DNA of 64,000 bases from Pseudonocardia autotrophica (GCF_000717175.1 NZ_JNYD01000015.1:1-64000); one strand, 5' to 3'. Shown: positions 10,939 to 21,046, numbered from the stretch's first letter. Notes: a model not told the origin generated them from the letters alone. Numbers and translations: made by a program.

Positions 10939-11879
10939 GCGATCGATCGCGCGATCCCGTCGAGGATGTCGTGCTCGGAGACGACGAGCTTGCCGATGCC
11001 GGCGCGGGAGTGCAGCTCGTCCGCCAGCGCCTCGACGACGAGCGCGCCCGCGCCGATCACGTCGATGCGGCCGGGATGGAGCGCGCCGAGCTTCTCGCGC
11101 TCCTCGCGCGGCGAGGTGACCAGCATCTGGGCGACCCGGTGCACGTCGTCGCGGGTCAGCGTGGACAGGTGCACGGCCTCGGGGTCGTACTCCGGCAGGT
11201 CCTGCGAGATCCCGGAGAGGGTGGTGATCGTGCCGGCCACGCCGACCCAGCACTTCACGCCCTCGACCGGCACCGCCTCGAACGCCTCGTCGAGGATCTC
11301 GCGGGCGAGGGCCCGGGCCTTCTCGACGTCGTCCGGCGCGGGTGGGTCACCAGGCAGGCACCGCTCGGTGAGCCGGACGCTGCCGACGTCGACGGACCGG
11401 GCCGCCGCGACGCCGTCGCCGAGCGTGCCGACCACGACCTCGGTCGACCCGCCGCCCACGTCCGTGACGACGAACGGGCCGTCGTCCGGGTCGAGGTCGC
11501 CGACCGCACCCTGGAAGGACAGCCGCGCCTCCTCGTCGCCGCTGATCACCTCGGCGTCGACCCCGAGGACGTCCCGGACCATCCCGAAGAAGTCCTCGCG
11601 GTTGGTCGCGTCCCGGGTAGCGGAGGTGGCGACCATCCGGACCCGCTCGGCGCCCTTGCGGCGGATCGCCGCCGCGTAGTCGACCAGCGCGGCGCGGGTG
11701 CGCTCGAGGGCCTCCGGGTCGAGCCGGCGGGTCGCGTCGACGCCCTTGCCGAGCCGCACGATCCGCATCTCCCGGTGCAGGTCGCGCAGGTCCTTCGTGC
11801 CGTCGAAGGTCTCGGTGACGTCGGCGATCAGCAGGCGGATCGAGTTGGTCCCGCAGTCGATGGCGGCCACCCGGGACAT
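10935..11879 (-). CDS. ppx: Ppx/GppA family exopolyphosphatase
   Basis: A 314-residue protein of the actin-like ATPase superfamily. The phosphate-1 motif is AAIDCGTNSIRLLIAD at residues 5-20, TSATRDATNREDFF follows, and the phosphate-2 motif is VVTDVGGGSTEVVVG at about 140-154. A late IDVIGAGALVVEAL supplies the adenosine-motif region. The enzyme hydrolyses inorganic polyphosphate or pppGpp; the short single-domain form matches mycobacterial Ppx1 (Rv1026 family). AGGAG precedes ATG 11879. It is followed by the UDG gene with overlapping stop and start, and it is separated from DUF501, its usual neighbour, by two plus-strand genes. Confidence 0.92.
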   Translation of the reverse strand: MSRVAAIDCGTNSIRLLIADVTETFDGTKDLRDLHREMRIVRLGKGVDATRRLDPEALERTRAALVDYAAAIRRKGAERVRMVATSATRDATNREDFFGMVRDVLGVDAEVISGDEEARLSFQGAVGDLDPDDGPFVVTDVGGGSTEVVVGTLGDGVAAARSVDVGSVRLTERCLPGDPPAPDDVEKARALAREILDEAFEAVPVEGVKCWVGVAGTITTLSGISQDLPEYDPEAVHLSTLTRDDVHRVAQMLVTSPREEREKLGALHPGRIDVIGAGALVVEALADELHSRAGIGKLVVSEHDILDGIARSIA

Positions 11880-11989
11880 GCGTGCTCCTGTGGGGTCGAC
11901 GGTCGTTCCCGCTCACCGTATCGGCAGGCGGGGCGGTCCGGGCGGCCGCGCGCTCCCGGATCCGACGTCCACGGGGTTACCCTCCGGTA

Positions 11990-13606
11990 ATGACCGTGGC
12001 ACCGGGCACCGAGCTGGGCACGCACACCGTCGCGAACCAGGTCCCGCCGCTCGACGGGTTCGATCCGCTCGCGTGCGATCCGGGCCTGGCCGACGCGCTG
12101 CGCCGGGAGGGGGCGGCGCCGGACCTGAAGGCCCTGGCCCTCGCCGTCGGGTCGGCGGAGTACCGCGAGCACGCGCGGCTGGCCAACGAGCACGAGCCGG
12201 TGCTGCGCACCCACGACCGCTACGGGCACCGGATCGACGAGGTGGACTTCCACCCGTCGTGGCACGCCCTGATGCAGCTGTCGGTGGAGCACGGGCTGCA
12301 CGCGGCCCCGTGGGCGGACGGCTCGCACCTCGCCCGTGCCGCCGGCTTCTACCTGGTCAGCACCCTGGAGCAAGGGCACTGCTGCCCGATCTCGATGACC
12401 TACGCCGCCGTTCCCGCGCTCCGCCACTCCCCCGAGCTGGCCGAGCGCTACGAATCCGGCCTGGCCGCCCGCACCTACGCGCCCGGCCTGGCCCGCCCGG
12501 AGACCAAGCCGGGCCTGCTCGCGGGCATGTCGATGACCGAGAAGCAGGGCGGCTCCGACGTCCGCACCGGCACCACGCGCGCCACCCCCAACGCCGACGG
12601 CACGTACTCCCTCGTCGGGCACAAGTGGTTCACCTCGGCCCCGATGAACGACCTGTTCCTCACGCTCGCGCAGGCGCCGGGCGGGCTGACCTGCTTCGTC
12701 CTCCCCCGCGTGCTGCCCGACGGCACCCGCAACGCCCTGCGCATCCAGCGGCTGAAGGACAAGCTCGGCAACCGCTCGAACGCCTCGGCCGAGCTGGAGT
12801 ACTCCGGCGCCGTCGGTTGGCGGGTCGGCGACGAGGGCCGGGGGGTCGCGACGATCATCGAGATGGTCTCGATGACCCGTCTGGACTGCGTGCTCGGCGC
12901 GGCCGGGACGGTCCGGGCCGCGCTGTCCGAGGCCGCGCACCACGTGGCGCACCGTTCGGCGTTCGGCGCCCTGCTCGCGGACCAGCCGCTGATGCAGGCC
13001 GTCGTGGGCGAGCTGGCGGTGGAGTCCGAGGCCGCGACCACGCTCGCGGTCCGGCTGGCCGGGGCGGTCGAGCGGGGCGAGACGGCCTTCCTGCGACTGG
13101 CGCTGCCGGCGTCGAAGTACCTGGTGTGCAAGCGGACGCCGGCGGTCGTCGCGGAGGCGCTGGAGTGCCTGGGCGGCAACGGCTACGTCGAGGAGTCACC
13201 GATGCCGCGGCTCTACCGGGAGAGCCCGCTGAACTCGATCTGGGAGGGCTCGGGCAACGTCACCGCGCTCGACCTGCTCCGTGCCCTGGCCCGCTCGCCG
13301 GAGTCCGCCGACGCGGTGCTCGACGAGATCGCCCTCGCCGCGGGTGCCGACGCGCGGTTCGACCGGGCCGTGGACCAGCTCCGATCGGAGTTCCGGGACC
13401 CGGAGCCGCGGCGGGCCCGGCGACTGGCCGAGCTGCTCGCGCTGTGCCTGCAGGGGTCGCTGCTGCTGCGCACCGCCCCGGCCGAGGTCGCCGACGCCTT
13501 CCTGGCCGGCCGCCTGCAGCCCGACGGCCCGTGGCGCACCGCCGGCACCCTGCCCGAAGGCGTCCCTGCGAAGCCGCTGCTGAAGCGCGTCACGCCCGCC
13601 CTCTGA
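11990..13606 (+). CDS. AidB-like acyl-CoA dehydrogenase
   Basis: A 538-residue flavoprotein, close to the length of E. coli AidB (about 540). The N-terminal AidB extension includes VANQVPPLDGFDPLACDP, the FAD-binding motif is GMSMTEKQGGSDVRTGTT, and the C-terminal domain carries CLGGNGYVEESPMPRLYRE and SIWEGSGNVTALDLLRAL. AidB protects DNA during alkylation stress and has weak isovaleryl-CoA dehydrogenase activity; which role holds here is open. It is divergent from ppx (110-base gap). A weak hairpin of the dispersed palindrome family follows its stop. Confidence 0.85.
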   Translation: MTVAPGTELGTHTVANQVPPLDGFDPLACDPGLADALRREGAAPDLKALALAVGSAEYREHARLANEHEPVLRTHDRYGHRIDEVDFHPSWHALMQLSVEHGLHAAPWADGSHLARAAGFYLVSTLEQGHCCPISMTYAAVPALRHSPELAERYESGLAARTYAPGLARPETKPGLLAGMSMTEKQGGSDVRTGTTRATPNADGTYSLVGHKWFTSAPMNDLFLTLAQAPGGLTCFVLPRVLPDGTRNALRIQRLKDKLGNRSNASAELEYSGAVGWRVGDEGRGVATIIEMVSMTRLDCVLGAAGTVRAALSEAAHHVAHRSAFGALLADQPLMQAVVGELAVESEAATTLAVRLAGAVERGETAFLRLALPASKYLVCKRTPAVVAEALECLGGNGYVEESPMPRLYRESPLNSIWEGSGNVTALDLLRALARSPESADAVLDEIALAAGADARFDRAVDQLRSEFRDPEPRRARRLAELLALCLQGSLLLRTAPAEVADAFLAGRLQPDGPWRTAGTLPEGVPAKPLLKRVTPAL

Positions 13607-13610
13607 CCGG

Positions 13611-13634
13611 CGATGGTCGCTATGGCGACCATCG
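13611..13634. repeat. degenerate copy of dispersed palindromic element
   Basis: CGATGGTCGC, loop TATG and GCGACCATCG form a 10-bp hairpin. It matches the core of the longer elements at 42941 and 55107 but with paired changes (A to G in one arm, T to C in the other) that keep the stem. It lies 5 bases after the AidB-like gene. Confidence 0.7.
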
Positions 13635-13786
13635 ACACCCACGAGGCGGAGCCCGGACCCCGAGGGCCGACGGTCCTGCGGCCCGCGATCCGCACGGCCC
13701 TGCCCGCCCGCGCGACCAGCCGCCACGCTCGTCCCGCCGGGTGGCCGCGCACGCGAGGCGGCCGCGTGCGACGCGGAGGAGGCCCC

Positions 13787-14449
13787 ATGTCGATCACGCC
13801 CTCGCGAGCAGGCGCCCTGGCCGCCGGGACACGTGAGCGCGTCCGGCGCGTCCTGCTCGCCTGCGGCCCGCTCTCGGCGCTGGTCTACGTCGTGATGCAC
13901 GAGGTCGCCGCCCTGCAGTGGCCGGGCTACAGCCGGATCGGGAACGCCATCAGCGAACTCTCGCTGCCCGGCGCACCCTCGCGCTGGGTTCTGGAGCCCT
14001 GGTTGGGCCTGGCGTACAACCCGCTGCTCGTCGCGTCCGGGATCGGGATCTGGCTGTCTGCCGGCGGCCGGCGTGCGGTGCACGCGATCGGCGCTCTCCT
14101 GGCCCTCTCCGGGGTCGCGGCTCCGCTCTGGGTGCTGTTCGGGAGCGCCAACCTGGGGGCGCACCTCGCTCTCAGTGCGGTGAGCGTGCTGGCCTGGCTG
14201 GGCGCGGTGGGGTGCGGCGGCGCGGTCGCCGGGCGCCGGTTCCGCCTCTACTCCCTGGTGACCCTCGCCGTGGTGCTGACCTTCTTCGGGCTGGCCTTCG
14301 GCTACGCACCCGCGGTCGCCGCAGGCCGGCCGACCCCGTTCATGGGGCTCGACGAGCGGGTCGCCTTCGCCGCCTTCTTCCTCTGGCAGACGGTGCTCAC
14401 GGTGCTCCTGTGGCGGAGACGAGGTGCGGTGGAGCCGGTCGGTCCGTGA
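13787..14449 (+). CDS. DUF998 family membrane protein
   Basis: A 220-residue protein with six to seven hydrophobic segments (for example VLLACGPLSALVYVVMHEVA, AIGALLALSGVAAPLWVLFG, LYSLVTLAVVLTFFGLAFG). After the first helix come YSRIGNAISELSLPGAPSRW and LGLAYNPLLVASGIGIW, the conserved DUF998 pattern. Function is unknown. ATG 13787 is preceded by CGGAGGAGG. It ends 7 bases from the converging DUF501 gene. Confidence 0.8.
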   Translation: MSITPSRAGALAAGTRERVRRVLLACGPLSALVYVVMHEVAALQWPGYSRIGNAISELSLPGAPSRWVLEPWLGLAYNPLLVASGIGIWLSAGGRRAVHAIGALLALSGVAAPLWVLFGSANLGAHLALSAVSVLAWLGAVGCGGAVAGRRFRLYSLVTLAVVLTFFGLAFGYAPAVAAGRPTPFMGLDERVAFAAFFLWQTVLTVLLWRRRGAVEPVGP

Positions 14450-14456
14450 GATACCG

Positions 14457-14939
14457 TCAGGCGCAGTCGGTGCCGGTCCACCAGTCGCCGAGGAGCTCCA
14501 ACGCCTCGTCGCCGAACGGGTTCACGCCCGGGCCCTTGGCCAGGCTGTGCGCCACGTGGACGTGCAGGCACTTCACGCGGCCGGGCATGCCACCGGCGCT
14601 GACGTCCGTGCCGAGCGGCTCGATCGCGTCCCGCTCGGCGAGGTAGGACTCGTGGGCCCGGCGGTAGCGCTCCGCCAGCTCGGCGTCCTCCTCGAGCCGC
14701 GCGGTCATCTCCTTCATCAACCCCGAGGCCTCGAGCGTCCCGATGCGGGAGGCCAGCCGCGGGCAGGTGAGGTAGTAGAGCGTGGGGAACGGCGTGCCGT
14801 CGGGCAGCCGCGGCGCGGTCTGCACGACGTTCGGGTGGCCGGACGGGCAGCGCGCCGCGACCAGCCGCATGCCCCGCGGGGCACGCCCGAGCTGCGCCGC
14901 GACGGTCTCGCGGTCGACCTCGGAGAGGGTCTCGGTCAT
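14457..14939 (-). CDS. DUF501 family protein
   Basis: A 160-residue soluble protein corresponding to mycobacterial Rv1025. It contains RCPSGHPNVVQTAPRLPDGTPFPTLYYLTCPRLASRI and the C-terminal PGRVKCLHVHVAHSLAKGPGVNPFGDEAL motif (cited here only by position, residues about 40-75 and 128-150), with conserved cysteines and histidines that could bind a metal. Function is unknown. The start at 14939 overlaps the stop of the FtsB-like gene (ATGA), so the two are translationally coupled in the eno-ftsB-DUF501 operon. Confidence 0.88.
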   Translation of the reverse strand: MTETLSEVDRETVAAQLGRAPRGMRLVAARCPSGHPNVVQTAPRLPDGTPFPTLYYLTCPRLASRIGTLEASGLMKEMTARLEEDAELAERYRRAHESYLAERDAIEPLGTDVSAGGMPGRVKCLHVHVAHSLAKGPGVNPFGDEALELLGDWWTGTDCA

Positions 14940-15463
14940 CGGGGGGCGCCCTCCGTCACGTCGCTCCACAGGGTCCGGTACCAGGGTGTGCCCTTGCGCG
15001 CGGCCTCCACGTCGGCGGCCGAGGGCGTGTCCGGCAGCTGCACCACGTAGGGCACCTCACCGGGCCGGACGTACCCGAGCCGCGAGCGGGCCTCGGCCGC
15101 GACCTCGTCCGGGTTCGACAGCCGCGCCTTCTGCTCCTCCAGCTGCGCGACCTCGACAGCCAGGGCGCGCTGCTGCTCCTGGACCGCGGCCAGCTCCTGC
15201 CGCTGCGCCACGTAGTTGCGCAGCGGCACCGCCACGGTCAGCGCCAGCGCGCACACCACGATCGCGAGGATCGCCGCGCGCCGGGTCGAGGACAGCCCGA
15301 GCAGCCCGCTCGTGCGGGCCACCACCGTCCCCGCCCGGCTGCGGGTGCGGGTGAGCTGCGGCTCGCGCACACGCCGGCCGCCGGGCGCCGGGCGGGCCTG
15401 CCCGGCCCCGCCCCGGTCCGCCCGGGCGGCGGCCCGCTCGCGGACCCGCGCCTCACCCGCCAC
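14936..15463 (-). CDS. FtsB/DivIC-type septum formation initiator
   Basis: A 175-residue bitopic protein: a basic cytoplasmic N-terminus, one transmembrane helix at about 63-80 (AAILAIVVCALALTVAVP), a coiled coil at about 85-117 rich in Q, E and L, and an outer domain with EVAAEARSRLGYVRPGEVPY, the conserved DivIC motif. It works with FtsL and FtsQ in the divisome. GTG 15463 lies 4 bases past the eno stop, as expected for an operon; the start is supported by the short gap and the fit to family length. It corresponds to Rv1024. Confidence 0.9.
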   Translation of the reverse strand: MAGEARVRERAAARADRGGAGQARPAPGGRRVREPQLTRTRSRAGTVVARTSGLLGLSSTRRAAILAIVVCALALTVAVPLRNYVAQRQELAAVQEQQRALAVEVAQLEEQKARLSNPDEVAAEARSRLGYVRPGEVPYVVQLPDTPSAADVEAARKGTPWYRTLWSDVTEGAPR

Positions 15464-15467
15464 GCGG

Positions 15468-16823
<1,356 letters not shown>

Positions 16824-16925
16824 TCAGGGCGGCGAACCGCCGCCGAGCCGCGCACGTCACGCCCCGGTGGGCGGCGGCCGCGTGTCAAGACCTCGCGGAT
16901 CGCCCGCCCGCGGCCTACCGTAGGA

Positions 16926-17342
16926 ATGACCATGACGAGTCAGCCTGCACCGGGACCCGGTCCGCGCGCCCGCAACCGCGTCTTCGAGGGGTTCCGCCGG
17001 GCGGAGCTGCTGCTGGCCGACCGGCGCCCGCTCGACGCGTTGCAGGCCCTGCTCCCCGCCCTGGAGAGCCAGCCCAACGCACCGTCGGTCCACCTGCTCG
17101 CGGGCCGCGCCTACCTCGACTCGGCCCAGCTCGCCAAGGCCGAGGAGGCCTTCTGCCGGGTGCTCGAGCTCGACCCGGCGGACCACTACGCCCGCTTCGC
17201 GCTCGGCAAGGCACTGCAGCGGCAGGGCAGGCTGGGCGAGGCCAAGGGCCAGCTGCAGATGGCCACGGTCATGGACCCGCGCCCGGAGTACCAGGAGGCG
17301 CTGGGAGAGGTGCGCGCGCGGATCGCCCGCATCACCGAGTAG
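16926..17342 (+). CDS. tetratricopeptide-repeat protein
   Basis: A 138-residue all-helical protein. After a proline-rich tail it shows about three TPR-like helical pairs: FRRAELLLADRRPLDALQAL, VHLLAGRAYLDSAQLAKAEE with AFCRVLELDPAD, and ARFALGKALQRQGRLGEAKG. TPRs mediate protein binding; no partner is identifiable. It is divergent from eno with a 168-base gap and is followed by the iron-uptake operon, to which it shows no link. There is no signal peptide or membrane span. Confidence 0.8.
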   Translation: MTMTSQPAPGPGPRARNRVFEGFRRAELLLADRRPLDALQALLPALESQPNAPSVHLLAGRAYLDSAQLAKAEEAFCRVLELDPADHYARFALGKALQRQGRLGEAKGQLQMATVMDPRPEYQEALGEVRARIARITE

Positions 17343-17478
17343 GCCGTCTCACGGGCAGCGCCGGCCGATCACCCGATAGATCACGGTTGCGCCTCACGTT
17401 CCGACATCGATCGCAAAACGGACATAAGCCCAGGTCGGCCCCTGTCCCCGGCCTACCGCGTCCCCCGTTCGAGAAGCT

Positions 17479-17514
17479 AGCCTCACCTCGGTCCGCTGAG
17501 CCTCACCTCAGCGG
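17479..17514 (+). promoter_or_regulatory. candidate iron-dependent (IdeR/DtxR-type) operator before efeU
   Basis: AGCCTCACCTC occurs twice, at 17479-17489 and 17499-17509, exactly 20 bases apart. The second copy lies inside a perfect inverted repeat, CCGCTGAG (17493-17500) and CTCAGCGG (17507-17514), with a 6-base loop. The repeated unit resembles half of the DtxR/IdeR iron box (GGCTCACCTAA-like), and the genes downstream are iron-uptake genes. The match is partial, so the regulator is inferred. Confidence 0.45.
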
Positions 17515-17544
17515 AGGTACGCCGACACAGAGGAGACCGGGACG

Positions 17545-18369
17545 GTGCTGGGCAACGCCCTGATCGGGTTGCGCGAGGGCCTCGAGGCCTCGCTGGTCGT
17601 CAGCATCCTCGTCGCCTTCCTGATCCGCACCGACCGCCGGCACGAACTGCCGAAGGTGTGGGCGGGCGTCGCGTTCGCGATCCTGGTCAGCGTCGGCGTC
17701 ACGCTCGGGCTCACGCTGGCCGAGCAGGCCCTCACCTTCGAGGCCTCCGAGGCGCTCGGCGGCTCGCTCTCCATCGTCGCCGTCGCGTTCGTCACCTGGA
17801 TGATCTTCTGGATGCGGTCCAACGCCCGCGCGCTGAAGTCCGAGCTCGAGGGCAAGCTCGAGGCGGCGATCAAGATGGGTCCGGCCGCCGTCGTCGTGAT
17901 GGCCACGCTCGCCGTGGGGCGCGAGGGCCTCGAGACCGCCGTGTTCTTCTTCGCCGCGGCGCAGGCCGCGGGCGAGACCGTGCAGCCGCTGGTCGGCTTC
18001 CTGATCGGCATCGCGATCTCCGTGGTCATCGCCTACGCGATCTACCGCGGCGCCATGCGGATCAACCTCGCCAAGTTCTTCACGGTCACCGGGTTCTTCC
18101 TGATCTTCGTCGCCGCCGGGATCCTGGCCTACGGCGTGCACGACCTGCAGGAGGCCGGGATCCTGCCCGGCCTCACCACCCTCGCGTTCGACGTGAGCGC
18201 CGCGATCCCGCCGGACTCGTGGTACGGGACGCTCCTCAAGGGCGTCCTCAACTTCTCCCCGCAGACCACGGTGCTCGAGGCCGTCGTCTGGTGTCTCTAC
18301 GTCGCCGTCGTCCTGACGCTGTTCCTGTTGCCCCAGCGCACGCGGTCCACCACCGCCGCCACCGCGTGA
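17545..18369 (+). CDS. efeU: iron permease EfeU (FTR1 family)
   Basis: A 274-residue membrane protein with about seven hydrophobic segments and two REGLE motifs, LREGLEAS at residues 9-16 and GREGLETA at 125-132, whose acidic residues carry iron through FTR1-type permeases. It works with EfeO and EfeB. The start is GTG 17545 with GAGGAG upstream. It is the first gene of efeUOB, with a 20-base gap to efeO. The two AGCCTCACCTC units just upstream suggest iron-responsive control. Confidence 0.93.
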   Translation: MLGNALIGLREGLEASLVVSILVAFLIRTDRRHELPKVWAGVAFAILVSVGVTLGLTLAEQALTFEASEALGGSLSIVAVAFVTWMIFWMRSNARALKSELEGKLEAAIKMGPAAVVVMATLAVGREGLETAVFFFAAAQAAGETVQPLVGFLIGIAISVVIAYAIYRGAMRINLAKFFTVTGFFLIFVAAGILAYGVHDLQEAGILPGLTTLAFDVSAAIPPDSWYGTLLKGVLNFSPQTTVLEAVVWCLYVAVVLTLFLLPQRTRSTTAATA

Positions 18370-18389
18370 CATCACCGAGGAGAACGCCC

Positions 18390-19553
18390 ATGCCCCGCAG
18401 GACCCCGGATCACCGCAGAGCAGGCGCCGCCCTGCTCGCGGCCGGCACCGCCCTGCTGCTCGCCGGCTGCACCAGCACGGCCCAGCCCCCGGCCGCCCAG
18501 CAGGGCGGCGGCGGGCCGATCGCGGTGACCGCCAGCGACTCCGCCTGCCAGGTCTCGGCCACCGAGGCGCCCGCCGGCAACATCTCCTTCACCGTGAAGA
18601 ACACGGGCACGAAGGTCACCGAGTTCTACCTCTACGGCACCGGCGACCGGATCATGGGCGAGGTCGAGAACATCGGCCCCGGCCTGTCCCGCGACCTCAT
18701 CGTCGAGGTGCCCGACGGCGGCAGCTACACCACCGCCTGCAAGCCCGGCATGGTCGGCGACGGCATCCGCGCTCCCTTCACCGTGACCGGTACGGCCCAG
18801 CGCTCCACGGACACCAACGCGAAGCTCGCCGAGGCCACCGCCGGGTACACGCGCTACGTCACCTCCCAGATCGAGGCGCTCGTCGCCAAGAACAAGGAGT
18901 TCACCGACGCCGTCAAGGCCGGCAACGTGGACCAGGCCAAGGCCCTGTACCCGGTCGCGCGCACCTACTGGGAGCGGGTCGAGCCGGTCGCGGAGTCCTT
19001 CGGCGATCTCGACCCAAAGATGGACGGCCGCGAGGACGACGAGCGCGAGCCGGGCGTGGCGTTCACCGGTTACCACCGGCTCGAGAAGGACCTGTGGGTC
19101 GACGGCCTGCAGGCCGACTCGGGGCAGATCGCCGACCAGCTCGACGCGGACATCCTCGACCTGCAGAACCGCGTGAAGTCCGTCCAGTTCACCCCCGTCG
19201 AGCTCGCCAACGGCGCCAAGGAGCTGCTCGACGAGGTCGCCACCGGCAAGATCACCGGTGAGGAGGACCGCTACTCGCACACAGACCTCTGGGACTTCAA
19301 AGCCAACGTCGAGGGCAGCCAGGCCTCCGTCGCGGCGCTGCGCCCCGTGATCGACGAGAAGGACCCGAACCTGGGCCCGACGCTCGACCAGCGCTTTGCC
19401 GACGTGGAGAAGCTGCTCGAGGGCTACCGCACGCCGAACGGCGGCTTCGTGCTGTACACGCAGCTGACCCCGGAGGACACCAAGAAGATGGCCGACTCCG
19501 TCGACGCGCTCGCCGAGCCGGTCTCCCAGGTCGCAGGAGTCGTCACGTCGTGA
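18390..19553 (+). CDS. efeO: EfeO, iron-binding lipoprotein (cupredoxin plus M75 domain)
   Basis: A 387-residue lipoprotein with lipobox LLLAGC (Cys 27). Residues about 40-130 form a cupredoxin-like domain (ACQVSATEAPAGNISFTVKN, ending FTVTGT). The C-terminal imelysin/M75-type domain contains GYTRYVTSQIEALV, YPVARTYWERVEPVAESFG and the metal-site motif FTGYHRLEKDLW. It delivers iron to EfeU at the outer membrane face. ATG 18390 is preceded by GAGGAGAA. It overlaps efeB by four bases (GTGA). Confidence 0.93.
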   Translation: MPRRTPDHRRAGAALLAAGTALLLAGCTSTAQPPAAQQGGGGPIAVTASDSACQVSATEAPAGNISFTVKNTGTKVTEFYLYGTGDRIMGEVENIGPGLSRDLIVEVPDGGSYTTACKPGMVGDGIRAPFTVTGTAQRSTDTNAKLAEATAGYTRYVTSQIEALVAKNKEFTDAVKAGNVDQAKALYPVARTYWERVEPVAESFGDLDPKMDGREDDEREPGVAFTGYHRLEKDLWVDGLQADSGQIADQLDADILDLQNRVKSVQFTPVELANGAKELLDEVATGKITGEEDRYSHTDLWDFKANVEGSQASVAALRPVIDEKDPNLGPTLDQRFADVEKLLEGYRTPNGGFVLYTQLTPEDTKKMADSVDALAEPVSQVAGVVTS

Positions 19554-20872
19554 GTGCGAGCCGGTCCCCGTCCTCGGCCCCGGAGAGCCCGCCCGTCGGG
19601 CCGCCGCCCACTGACCCGCCCAGCGGCGGGGACGGTGGGGGCGGCATGTCCCGGCGCAGGCTGTTCGGCTACGCGGGGGCCGGCGTCGCGCTGGCCGGCG
19701 CCGGCGCGGCGATCGGCTACGCCGCCGGGTCCTCCGGCGGCGGGCCGGACCGCCCGGGCGTCGTCCCGTTCCGGGACACGCACCAGGCCGGGATCGTCAC
19801 GCCGGCGCAGGACCGGCTGCACTTCGTGGCGATGGACCTGACCACCACCGACCGCGCCGAGGTCCAGCGGCTGCTGCAGAAGTGGACCACCGCGGCCGAG
19901 CGGATGACGGCCGGGCAGGAGGTCACCGAGAACGGTGCAGTCGGGCTCAACAAGTACTCCCCGCCGACCGACACCGGCGAGGCACTCGGGCTGCCGGCCG
20001 CGTCGCTCACCCTGACCGTCGGCTTCGGCGCGTCGTTCTTCGAGAAGCTGGGCCTGCAGGACCGGATGCCGGCCGGGCTGGCCCCGCTGCCCTCGTTCAC
20101 GGGGGACAACCTCGACCCGGCCCGGTCGGGCGGCGACATCTGCCTGCAGGCCTGCGCGGACGATCCGCAGGTCGCGGTGCACGCGATCCGCAACCTCGTG
20201 CGGATGGGCTTCGGCACCACGTCGGTCAGGTGGTCGCAGCTCGGGTTCGGCCGCACGTCGTCGACCTCGACGGCGCAGGACACCCCGCGCAACCTCTTCG
20301 GCTTCAAGGACGGCACCAACAACCTCAAGGCCGAGGAGCCCACCGAGCTCGACGCCAACGTCTGGGTGCAGCCGGGCGACGGGCCGGAGTGGATGACGGG
20401 CGGGTCCTACCTGGTCGCGCGCCGGATCCGGATGCACATCGAGATCTGGGACCGCACGTCGCTCGACGAGCAGGAGCAGATCGTCGGGCGGTCGAAGGGC
20501 GAGGGGAACCCGCTCAGCGGGCAGAAGGAGTTCGACCTCGCCGACTTCGCGGCCAAGGGCACCGACGGGCAGCCCGCGATCGCGACTGACGCGCACATCC
20601 GGCTCGCCTCGGCCGAGACGCAGAACGGCGCGAAGATGCTGCGCCGCGGCTACAACTTCGTCGACGGCTCGGACGGCTCCGGGCACCTCGACGCCGGCCT
20701 GTTCTTCCTCGCCTTCGTCCGCAACCCGCAGACCCAGTTCGTGCCGATCCAGCGGGCGTTGGCGAACAAGGACAAGATGATGGAGTACCTGGAGCACAAC
20801 GGCTCCGCGGTCTTCGCCGTCCCGCCCGGGCTGCGGGACGGGGAGTGGTGGGGCCAGGGCCTCTTCGCCTAG
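19550..20872 (+). CDS. efeB: EfeB, Tat-exported dye-decolourising haem peroxidase
   Basis: A 440-residue DyP-type peroxidase. A twin-arginine-type signal, MSRRRLFGYAGAGVALAGAG, begins at residue 33, so the real start may be ATG 19646 rather than the overlapping GTG 19550. The diagnostic GxxDG motif is GFKDGTNN at residues 251-258, and the proximal haem histidine is in DAHIRLAS near residue 346. EfeB oxidises ferrous iron (or releases haem iron) for uptake by EfeU. It is the last gene of the operon; its 3' end is followed by a 22-bp tandem array instead of a clear hairpin. Confidence 0.93.
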   Translation: MSASRSPSSAPESPPVGPPPTDPPSGGDGGGGMSRRRLFGYAGAGVALAGAGAAIGYAAGSSGGGPDRPGVVPFRDTHQAGIVTPAQDRLHFVAMDLTTTDRAEVQRLLQKWTTAAERMTAGQEVTENGAVGLNKYSPPTDTGEALGLPAASLTLTVGFGASFFEKLGLQDRMPAGLAPLPSFTGDNLDPARSGGDICLQACADDPQVAVHAIRNLVRMGFGTTSVRWSQLGFGRTSSTSTAQDTPRNLFGFKDGTNNLKAEEPTELDANVWVQPGDGPEWMTGGSYLVARRIRMHIEIWDRTSLDEQEQIVGRSKGEGNPLSGQKEFDLADFAAKGTDGQPAIATDAHIRLASAETQNGAKMLRRGYNFVDGSDGSGHLDAGLFFLAFVRNPQTQFVPIQRALANKDKMMEYLEHNGSAVFAVPPGLRDGEWWGQGLFA

Positions 20873-20900
20873 CCAGCCTCGCAAGTCGCGCCACAGCCCC

Positions 20901-21010
20901 CCGCGAGTCGGGAGCTCTGACACCGCGAGTCGGGAGCTCTGACACCGCGAGTCGGGAGCTCTGACACCGCGAGTCGGGAGCTCTGGCACCGCGAGTCGGC
21001 AGTTTCAGGC
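20901..21010 (+). repeat. left array of five 22-bp tandem repeats
   Basis: The unit CCGCGAGTCGGGAGCTCTGA plus two more bases (CA) is repeated head to tail with period 22. Units 1-3 are identical (20901-20966), unit 4 has one change, and unit 5 (20989-21010) is diverged. The array lies between the ends of efeB and the LpqU-like gene. There are no spacers, so it is not a CRISPR. Confidence 0.9.
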
Positions 21011-21046
21011 GACCGAGTTGCACATCTCGGATGCCCGGCCCGGCGC

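Noticed and set aside
13620..13786. N-terminal extension of the DUF998 protein
   Set aside because: The upstream part is low-complexity and includes the hairpin element; ATG 13787 has a strong GGAGGAGG.
20901..21010. CRISPR array
   Set aside because: The 22-bp units are tandem with no spacers, and there are no cas genes in the window.
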